Origin: Gaiellasilicea sp037720595
GTDB taxonomy: Bacteria; Actinomycetota; Thermoleophilia; Gaiellales; Gaiellaceae
Direction of reading: 5' to 3'
NCBI GenBank assembly: GCA_037720595.1
Contig: JBBJLW010000007.1
Location: 62,001-126,000, forward strand
DNA length: 64,000 bases
Both the position numbers and the translations under genes were made by a program. This document shows positions 50,827-57,428 of this stretch, in pieces. The notes beneath the pieces were generated by a model that was given only the letters and a program-made list of their open reading frames with translations, ran no database searches and was not told the DNA's origin. Each line of letters opens with the position of its first letter. Position 1 is the first letter of the stretch.

Positions 50827-50832
50827 ATCCTA
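50827..50832 (-). promoter_or_regulatory. Putative -10 box of the DUF1611 gene
   Basis: TAGGAT on the minus strand ends 7 nt before the GTG at 50819, again a leaderless arrangement. Confidence 0.4.
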
Positions 50833-50901
50833 GAACTCAGGAGGTCGAGCTGAGAACCCGTGCTCCGGTCCGGCGCGGCTCACCGCCGCCCGGCGGAAGT
50901 A

Positions 50902-51921
50902 TCAGACCGGATCGTGAGCAACGCCGAGCCCTGGCTGCTCCGAGGGCACCTGCACCCCGTCGCGGAACTCGACCCCCGGCCAGGGATCCTCGGCCAGGAG
51001 CAGGTTGCCGTCCAGATCGACGCGGTCGCAGAGCGGCGCGACAGCGCAACCGGCGGCAATCCCGAGGCCGGACTCGATCATGCAGCCGAGCATCACCCCG
51101 AGCCCGAGTGCGCGGGCGGCGTGGGTCATCCGAATCGCCTCGCGGATCCCGCCCGACTTCGCGAGCTTGATGTTGATCCCGTGAGCGATGTCTGCACAAG
51201 CGGCGACGGTGTCCAGCCGGTGGCAGTCCTCGTCGACGTAGATCGGCAGGGGCGAGCGCTCCTTCAGCGTCCGACCGCCGTCGTCGCCCGCCTTCAGCGG
51301 CTGCTCGCAGTACTCGACGCCGAGGGCCGCGAGCTGAGGCAACGCGTCGAGCGCCTCCTCGAGCGACCACCACTCGTTGACGTCGACCATCAGCGGTAGC
51401 TCGGTGACGCCGCGGACCGCGCGTACGCGCTCGATATCCAGCCCGTCGCCGCCGCCGAGCTTGAGCTTCAGGCGCCGGAAGCGGGCGGCGGCCTTCTCGG
51501 CCCGGCGAGCCATGTCGTCGGGATCGCCGAGCCAGATGGTCCACGAGGTCGGCGGGCCTAGGCGCGGCAGCCCGAGCAGCCGCCAAGTCGGGATTCCGAG
51601 GAGCTTCCCCTGGAGGTCGTGGAGTGCGCCGTCGAGCGCCGCCTTCGCTGCATTGTGGCCCGTCGTTTCTCCGAGCCGTGCCTCGATCTCCTCGAGCGCG
51701 AACGAATCGTCTCCGACCGCGGCCGCACCCGGCCCCTCGAGGAAGGCAACCGTCGCGGCCGGCGTCTCCTCGTAGCGATCGAGCGGAGCGGCCTCCCCAT
51801 GGCCGACGATGTCGCCGCGCCGGAGCTCGACCTGGACGACCTCCTCCTCGTCGCGCGACTCACGCGAGATCACGAAGGTCTCGGCAAGGCGAAGCGTCAC
51901 GACTTGGGCGTTCAGCTCCAT
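50902..51921 (-). CDS. dgcA: Enolase-superfamily epimerase (L-Ala-D/L-Glu epimerase / DgcA-like)
   Basis: A 339-residue mandelate-racemase/muconate-lactonizing-type enzyme. The catalytic lysine motif is RLKLKLGGG, metal ligands are in MVDVNEWW, YCEQPL and YVDEDCH, and the second catalytic lysine is in INIKLAKSGGI. This set matches dipeptide epimerases that act on L-Ala-D-Glu from peptidoglycan, and the related N-acetyl-glutamate racemase DgcA. The DUF1611 neighbour favours the latter; muropeptide recycling remains possible. TAAGGT lies 6 nt before the ATG. Confidence 0.88.
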   Translation of the reverse strand: MELNAQVVTLRLAETFVISRESRDEEEVVQVELRRGDIVGHGEAAPLDRYEETPAATVAFLEGPGAAAVGDDSFALEEIEARLGETTGHNAAKAALDGALHDLQGKLLGIPTWRLLGLPRLGPPTSWTIWLGDPDDMARRAEKAAARFRRLKLKLGGGDGLDIERVRAVRGVTELPLMVDVNEWWSLEEALDALPQLAALGVEYCEQPLKAGDDGGRTLKERSPLPIYVDEDCHRLDTVAACADIAHGINIKLAKSGGIREAIRMTHAARALGLGVMLGCMIESGLGIAAGCAVAPLCDRVDLDGNLLLAEDPWPGVEFRDGVQVPSEQPGLGVAHDPV

Positions 51922-51927
51922 TCGCCC

Positions 51928-51933
51928 ACCTTA
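51928..51933 (-). promoter_or_regulatory. Putative -10 box of the epimerase gene
   Basis: TAAGGT on the minus strand ends 6 nt before the ATG at 51921. Confidence 0.4.
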
Positions 51934-51944
51934 TCGTTGCGCCT

Positions 51945-51974
51945 GTTGCAAATCTCTTTTGCAACCCGTACCCT
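51945..51974 (+). promoter_or_regulatory. Promoter with palindromic operator for the metalloprotease
   Basis: TTGCAA (51946-51951), a 17-nt spacer and TACCCT (51969-51974) form a plausible promoter. An 8-bp inverted repeat, GTTGCAAA-tctct-TTTGCAAC (51945-51965), overlies the -35 and spacer, as an operator would. It lies between the divergent epimerase and protease genes and could serve both. Confidence 0.55.
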
Positions 51975-52016
51975 TCCGGCTCGCAGATTTCTGCATCGAG
52001 CAAAAGGGGGAAGGGA

Positions 52017-52799
52017 ACGAGGAAGATCGTCCTGCTCGTGGCCGGGGTGCTGGCCGCGCTGAGCCTGACCGCTGCGCCCGCGAGTTCCGCGCCGGCTGTG
52101 GCGTCCACCCTGTGCAACGGCTGGGAGACGCCGAACTCGGCTTACTTCACGAGCCTCCGCGCTCTCACCACCGTGGCCTCGGGCGCTCGCGGCGGCATCG
52201 GCCGGGGAGAGCCGTCGCTGAACGCGAACTACGCGGCAGCAACGTGGTTCAACGCGCGGGCCGGCGGCGACGCCGAGCGCGACATGAAGAAGGCGCTCCA
52301 TCGAGGCGGCTTCGAGACGTTGAACGTCTACACGAACCTCGCCGGCGGCTACCTCGGTTACGCCTATTTGCCAGGTCTGCCGGATGCGCGGCAGTATCTG
52401 GACGGAACCGTGATCCACTGGGCGACGGTGCCCGGCGCCTCGGATCTGTTCAAGGATCGATACGACCTCGGCCACACGTTGACCCACGAGGTCGGGCACT
52501 GGGTCGCCCTCGAGCACACCTTCGCGGGCGGATGCAACGCCAAGGGCGACTACGTCGAGGACACGCCGGCGATGGCCGTGCCGACGAGCGGCTGCCCCAA
52601 GGGCGAGGGCAAGGACACCTGCCCGAAGGAACCCGGGCTCGACCCGATCGAGAACTACATGGACTACTCGTACGACTCGTGCTACTCGATGTTCACAGAA
52701 GGACAGGCCGACCGCGCGCAGGACGCCTGGAACTTACTTCCGCGACCGCTAGACCGGACGCTCGCGGCGGGGGCGGGTACGACTCGCCTCCGCCGCTAG
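52017..52799 (+). CDS. Secreted zinc metalloprotease (M43 pappalysin-like)
   Basis: About 260 residues with a signal peptide (RKIVLLVAGVLAALSLTAAP). The metzincin zinc motif HEVGHWVALEH is complete and the Met-turn ENYMDYSYDSC follows about 60 residues later; flanking cysteines fit the disulfides of the M43 family. No ATG is present at the expected start: the codon before RKIVLL is ACG (52017), with AGGGGG 6 nt upstream. Either ACG is used, or the start is GTG at 52038, which lacks a ribosome-binding site, or ATG was lost by mutation or sequencing error. Confidence 0.85.
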   Translation, partial: TRKIVLLVAGVLAALSLTAAPASSAPAVASTLCNGWETPNSAYFTSLRALTTVASGARGGIGRGEPSLNANYAAATWFNARAGGDAERDMKKALHRGGFETLNVYTNLAGGYLGYAYLPGLPDARQYLDGTVIHWATVPGASDLFKDRYDLGHTLTHEVGHWVALEHTFAGGCNAKGDYVEDTPAMAVPTSGCPKGEGKDTCPKEPGLDPIENYMDYSYDSCYSMFTEGQADRAQDAWNLLPRPLDRTLAAGAGTTRLRR

Positions 52800-52811
52800 A
52801 CTTTCGGCTCC

Positions 52812-52884
<73 letters not shown>

Positions 52885-52895
52885 TGCTTTCTGGC

Positions 52896-52951
52896 GCGCG
52901 ACGAGCATCCGCAAGGCGGACGCTCGTCGCGCAAAGACCCCTGAAGGGTCT
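52896..52951 (+). terminator. Double hairpin after tRNA-Arg
   Basis: An 11-bp perfect stem, GCGCGACGAGC with GCTCGTCGCGC (52896-52932), contains an inner TCCGC/GCGGA pairing. A second small stem, AGACCC/GGGTCT (52935-52951), follows. They probably terminate or protect the tRNA transcript. From here to 53154 I see no convincing gene. Confidence 0.55.
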
Positions 52952-53154
52952 CGGCGCCGGAGAGAGACTGGAACGCCGCTTCACGCGAGCGATTGAACGC
53001 TGAATCCCGCCGCGAGGCAAGAGCCGGGCGAACCCGGATCGACTACGGGTCGAGCAGATCACGCGACCAGCGCGCGTCGGCGAGCTGGTCGCTGTAGTTG
53101 CGCCGGGTCGGCGCGCCGGTTCGCGCCCGCTGAGGAAGGATTCCGGGCGCGGGC

Positions 53155-53160
53155 TAGAAT
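53155..53160 (+). promoter_or_regulatory. Putative -10 box of corA
   Basis: TAGAAT ends 7 nt before ATGATG at 53168, which begins a short ORF overlapping corA. The -35 is weak. Confidence 0.5.
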
Positions 53161-53167
53161 CCCGAGG

Positions 53168-53266
53168 ATGATGCCCTCGACCGACGAGCCGTTCAGTACG
53201 TATGCCCAGCCTGCCCCGCATCCGGCGGACACGGCCCGGCACGGCTCCGGTCGTCGCGCGCGCTGA
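53168..53266 (+). CDS. Possible proline-containing leader peptide overlapping corA
   Basis: A 32-codon ORF that starts at ATGATG 7 nt after a TAGAAT box and overlaps the corA start in another frame. It has five prolines, three of them in PAPHP. Proline-rich leaders control magnesium transporters in other bacteria through ribosome stalling, so such a role is possible. Evidence is only position and composition. Confidence 0.35.
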   Translation: MMPSTDEPFSTYAQPAPHPADTARHGSGRRAR

Positions 53267-54182
53267 GCGGGCGCCGCTCGAGCTCACCACAGCCGGCCTG
53301 ACCTGGATCCACCTCGACCGGCCACACCCGGCCGCCACCGATGCACTTTCCGAGCGCTTCGGCTGGCATGCGCTCGACGTCGAGGACGTGCTCTCGAAGC
53401 GCCAGCGGCCGAAGGTAGACGAGTATCCGGAATACCTCTTCACGGTGCTCCACTTCCCGGTCTACGACAAGGCGATCCAGCGGTTGAACGCGGCCGAGCT
53501 CGACGTCTTCCTCGGCCCGGACTACCTGGTGACGCTGCCGAACGTGGAGCTCTTGCCCGTGACGCGGCTCTTCCGCCGCTGTGAGGAGGACGAGACGCTC
53601 CGCGCCGATCTCTTCGCCAAGGGGTCGGGCCGCCTGCTCTACGAGGTGCTCGACGACCTCTTCGACTATTGCTTCCCGATCCTCGACAAGATCGGGCACA
53701 AGCTCGACACCGTCGAGGACGCGATGTTCGAGGAGCGCGCCGAGGACGTCGTCCGCGACATCTCGAACGTGAAGCAGGAGATCATCTCCTACCGCAAGAT
53801 CATCAAGCCGGAGCGCTCGACGCTACGGCTGCTCGAACGCCGTGTCGAGCGGTTCCTGCCCGAGGAGCTCGACCTCTACTTCGACGACATCGTCGACGCA
53901 TCCGAGCGGATCTGGGACCTCCTCGACAACTACAAGGAGGTCGTGGAAGCGCTCGAGGACACGAACGAGTCCGTGATCTCCCATCGCCAGAACGACGTGC
54001 TCCGCGTGCTCACCGTTTTCAGCGCTGTCGTCCTTCCCCTGACGCTGATCACCGGCATCTTCGGGATGAACGTCTCCTTCCCGGGAAACGGCAGCGCAGC
54101 CGCCTTCTGGGTGGTCGTCGGGACGATGATCGCCGTGATGCTCGCACTGCTCGGCTTCTTTCGCTACAAGCGCTGGCTCTGA
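53202..54182 (+). CDS. corA: CorA family magnesium/cobalt transporter
   Basis: A 326-residue channel subunit. The long cytoplasmic domain (to about residue 265) contains VEDVLSKRQRPKVDEYPEYL, and the two C-terminal membrane helices carry the signature FGMNVSF between them and end in the basic FRYKRWL. CorA works as a pentamer that carries magnesium. The ATG at 53202 gives a basic N-terminus; no better ribosome-binding site is seen. Confidence 0.93.
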   Translation: MPSLPRIRRTRPGTAPVVARAERAPLELTTAGLTWIHLDRPHPAATDALSERFGWHALDVEDVLSKRQRPKVDEYPEYLFTVLHFPVYDKAIQRLNAAELDVFLGPDYLVTLPNVELLPVTRLFRRCEEDETLRADLFAKGSGRLLYEVLDDLFDYCFPILDKIGHKLDTVEDAMFEERAEDVVRDISNVKQEIISYRKIIKPERSTLRLLERRVERFLPEELDLYFDDIVDASERIWDLLDNYKEVVEALEDTNESVISHRQNDVLRVLTVFSAVVLPLTLITGIFGMNVSFPGNGSAAAFWVVVGTMIAVMLALLGFFRYKRWL

Positions 54183-54346
54183 GAGCGCCTTTCACAAAGA
54201 CGTTTCGTCGGCGGGGTGTGCCGGGTGGTGCGAGCGCAAGGACGCAGGGAGCCTCGATAGTCCAGCTATCGAGGCGACTGAGGACGCCGCGATCGTGCCG
54301 CACAGCGCGGCCCGACGGCTCAAGGCTTCATTCTGAAAGGCGCTCT
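54182..54346 (-). repeat. Structured repeat element, copy 2
   Basis: Ends form a perfect 13-bp inverted repeat (AGAGCGCCTTTCA ... TGAAAGGCGCTCT). The interior matches the element at 26901-27019, with TGAAGCCTTG and CCCCGCCGACGAA on the minus strand. It has an additional inner hairpin, GCCTCGATAG/CTATCGAGGC, absent from copy 1. It lies between the convergent corA and L,D-transpeptidase genes, where a terminator would be expected; the outer stem may serve as one. Confidence 0.75.
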
Positions 54347-54429
54347 AAAGCTTTTCGAGGCAGCCGGCGCTCGACGTCCGAGAGCGCCGGGACGCCCGAG
54401 AGGGCGGCGTCCCGGCGCTGAGCGTTCTT

Positions 54430-55179
54430 CTACGCGACGATCTTGAGCGGCGTGCCTGCGGGGGTGAGCCGCCGGAGCACCAGCGCCGCCGCGTTGGACA
54501 TGCGAACGCAGCCGTGCGACACCGCCTGGCCGAGCAACGACGGCGTCGAGGTGCCGTGGAGTCCGACGACGCCGCCGCCAGGCCATTCGGAGAGCTTGGA
54601 ATAGGCGCTCGTCTCGAAGGCGAACGAGCCGAGGTACCGTTCCGTGGGCTTGAACGCGGCGGTGACGTAGTAGTTCCCGGTCGGCGTCTCCATCCCGGGC
54701 CGGCCGATTGCGACGCGCGTGGCGAAGCGGGTCTTTCCCCCCTCGAGGATGCGAAGCATCCTCGAGGACAGGTCGATGACGATCGTCCGACGGACGCTCT
54801 TCGTCTGGACCGCCGCCGCCAGGACCCAGCCGATCCGACCATTAGGTCGCATGGGCATGGAGAGCTTCAGCCAGACCCTTCCCTTGGCGTCCTTTGTCTG
54901 GCCCAGGACGAGCAGCGTTGTCGGACGGAAGTCGCTTCGGAACTGCGGGAAGACCTTGATGGTCGGCGAAGTGCGCGAGGGCTTCGTGTGCGCCGCGAGC
55001 TTCGTCCAGAGGATGACCCCCGTCTTGGGATACGCCGCTGCCTTGGCCGAGGCGGCCACGGTCGACGGTGACGACTTCTCCGGGCCCGCCGCCGCGGCGA
55101 CGCTGACGAAACATGCGGCGACGACCAGCAGCGACGCTTTCGCGACACGTCGTCGTACTGCCTGATAGTTGAGCTGCAT
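54430..55179 (-). CDS. L,D-transpeptidase (YkuD)
   Basis: A 249-residue envelope enzyme that makes 3-3 peptidoglycan cross-links or attaches proteins to the wall. It has an N-terminal signal (LLVVAACFVSVAAAA), a Ser/Ala-rich linker and a SH3-like stretch. The YkuD domain has IVIDLSSRMLRI, RPGMETPTGNYYV, and the catalytic HGTSTPSLLGQ plus SHGCVRMSN with the active Cys. The ATG at 55179 is preceded by AAGGAGA. Confidence 0.94.
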   Translation of the reverse strand: MQLNYQAVRRRVAKASLLVVAACFVSVAAAAGPEKSSPSTVAASAKAAAYPKTGVILWTKLAAHTKPSRTSPTIKVFPQFRSDFRPTTLLVLGQTKDAKGRVWLKLSMPMRPNGRIGWVLAAAVQTKSVRRTIVIDLSSRMLRILEGGKTRFATRVAIGRPGMETPTGNYYVTAAFKPTERYLGSFAFETSAYSKLSEWPGGGVVGLHGTSTPSLLGQAVSHGCVRMSNAAALVLRRLTPAGTPLKIVA

Positions 55180-55560
55180 CGGATCTCCTTGAGGTTTGTG
55201 GCCGCGGCGAACGAGCGCCGGGGGCCCGAGGTCGATCGGGCCGCCGGCGCTGGTCGTGCTGCGTTTAGCCGGTGAGGTTTCCGCCGGATCGGGCCGAAGT
55301 AACGACGCCGATGCTCTTCACGACTTTGTTGCCGGCCGCACGGACGAGGACGATCCCGGGCCGCTTGGGCTTCACCTTCAACGTCGCCTTGCCGCTCTTG
55401 TTGCTGCGACTCGCCGCCTTGACGCCGGCGCCGTTCGCGGTGACGACCGTATTCGGGGTCGTCTGCACGACCACTGTGATCGCCCGACCGAGCTGTGTGG
55501 TCGACGGCGTACCGCCACCACTACTGTTCGATGCTGTGGACGGGTCGCCGGCGCCACCAC

Positions 55561-55617
55561 CACCGCTACCACCGCTACCACCGCTACCACCGCTACCACC
55601 GCTACCACCGCTACCAC
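55561..55617. repeat. 9-bp tandem repeat encoding Gly-Gly-Ser
   Basis: The unit ACCGCTACC is repeated about six times and encodes (GGS)n in the linker of the surface protein. Such tracts change length easily. Confidence 0.8.
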
Positions 55618-56345
55618 CATTACCGCCAGCGCCAGCGGCGGTGTTCTTGGCACTCGGGCACCCGCCCGTGGGGCCCGGAACGATCGTTCCCGCCCGCGTG
55701 AGATACGCGCCCAGCTCGTTGAGCCGGATCGTGATCGGCGCCAGCGGATTGTTGACGTCGCCGGTGACACGGCAGATCGTCACATAGCCGAGCGGCTCGT
55801 TACCGAGCGTGCCGTTCGGGTCGCTCGAGGTCGGGCAGAGGCCGACGAACGAGCCCGGGTTCTGATTGAGGAACGCCGCGACGCGATCGATCGCGACGTT
55901 GACCTCGAGGAACCGAAGCGCCTTCGCGTTCGACGTGACCTGGCAGATCGTGACCGCCGCACCCACCGGGATGCCGAGGATCCGACCGGGGCCCTGCGTC
56001 GCCGTTCCACCCTGCCCGGGGCAGGTACCGATGAACGAACCGGGATTCTGGTTCAGGAACGCCACCACCTGGTCGACGTTCAGGCTGAGTTGCACGAGGT
56101 TCGGGGCGTTGACGCTGCCCGAGACTCGGCAGACCGTCACCCCGCCGCTCGGCGGGAGGGTGCCGCCGCCGGTGCCGCCGCCGCCGCCGCCCGAAGCCGG
56201 GCAGGAGCCGGCAAAGGAGCCGGGGAACTGGTTCAGATAGGCCGCAACTTGATCGACTGCGACCTGAACCTCGAGGTAGCTCAGTGCGCTTGCGCTACCC
56301 GTCACCTGACAGACCGTCACCGAGCTGGTGATCGGTGGGGTACTT

Positions 56346-56381
<36 letters not shown>

Positions 56382-56817
56382 GAGGCCGGGCAGGAGCCGG
56401 CAAAGGAGCCGGGGAACTGGTTCAGGTAGGCCGCAACTTGATCGACTGCGACCTGAACCTCGAGGTAGCTCGGGGCGCTTGCGCTGCCCGTCACCTGACA
56501 GACCGTCACCGCGCTGGTGATCGGTGGGGTACTTCCGCCACCGCCTCCACCGCCGCCGCCCGAGGCCGGGCAGGAGCCGACAAAAGAGCCGGGGAACTGG
56601 GTCAGATAGGCCGCAACCTGCTCGACCGCAACCTGAACTCGAGATAGCTCGGGGCGCTTGCGCTACCCGTCACCTGACAGACGGTTGTGCTCGCGAGCGG
56701 CGCCTGACCGCTCGAAGCGACAGGCAGAGCGAGCACGAACATGGTCACAAGTACGAGCAGACCCGCTGCCAGCGGCAACCGCCGCCGCCTGAGCGCGAAT
56801 TCGATCAAGGCGTGCAT

Positions 56818-57239
56818 GTTGGACCCCCTGCTAGAAAGTTGCCACAGGTCGACTGGGTCGGCAAAGTGGCGCGAAGCCGCAATAGCTCGGAAAGGGGATT
56901 CGGATCGCCCATTCCGGCGGGTGGGGATCGTCACTGCACGCCGTCGAGACATCTACCGCAGGAGAAACTCTCGGCGGCGCGCTCGTCCGGGCATCAACCT
57001 GTAAGGGTTCTTCGATTCCGGGCAAGTCTTCTCTGCGCCCGCATCTATAGAGGTGGGCGCGCCCCGAGGATGCGGCTCCCCGAACACGATCGTCAGACCA
57101 CGAGCGCCCTGGGGGAGGGACACTCGGGCGGCACGGTCGCTGGGCGCGCCCGCTTCCCACTCTAAAGCCTCACCTGCGTTCTCGCGGATCGGGCGGTGGA
57201 GACAGCTCCGCCGCCCGATCCTCGAGGCTCGGGGACGGG
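56818..57239. other. 422-bp non-coding stretch
   Basis: No supported gene. It should hold the promoter of the surface-protein gene. Two GGGCGCGCCC palindromes lie about 90 bp apart (near 57055 and 57148). A 15-bp hairpin, GATCGGGCGGTGGAG against CTCCGCCGCCCGATC with one T-G pair, lies at 57187-57220, just past the small ORF at 57240. I recognise no riboswitch. Confidence 0.5.
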
Positions 57240-57395
57240 CTAGGTGCCCCCGTGCAGGATCCGCCACTGCAGGGGTGCGAAAGGAGAGTTGCGAAGCTTC
57301 CGCTTCAGTTCTGCCGCAGTCATTCTCGTTCCGCCTTTCGGCCGCAGGAACCAGTCCCCCGCAGCATCGACCTCGCCGGCGAGTGCCTCGATCAC
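57240..57395 (-). CDS. Possible small basic protein, unknown
   Basis: A 51-codon ORF from GTG 57395. The end reads MTAAELKRKLRNSPFAPL then QWRILHGG. The composition, a charged helix followed by an aromatic tail, looks like a real peptide rather than a shadow, and a hairpin follows it. No ribosome-binding site is convincing, and the frame stays open upstream as antisense of the ATPase gene. Not recognised. Confidence 0.3.
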   Translation of the reverse strand: MIEALAGEVDAAGDWFLRPKGGTRMTAAELKRKLRNSPFAPLQWRILHGGT

Positions 57396-57416
57396 CCTGA
57401 AGAGGGAACCGCGATA

Positions 57417-57422
57417 TAGGGT
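57417..57422 (+). promoter_or_regulatory. Putative -10 box of the HerA-like ATPase
   Basis: TAGGGT ends 6 nt before the ATG at 57429, another leaderless arrangement. Confidence 0.4.
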
Positions 57423-57428
57423 CGTGTG

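Noticed and set aside
52985..53150. Minus-strand open stretch containing a NYSDQLADARW-like peptide
   Set aside because: It is closed by a TAG a few codons upstream and has no start codon; at most a degraded remnant.
56818..57239. Riboswitch before the surface-protein gene
   Set aside because: I looked for cyclic di-GMP, cyclic di-AMP and cobalamin core motifs on both strands and found none convincing.
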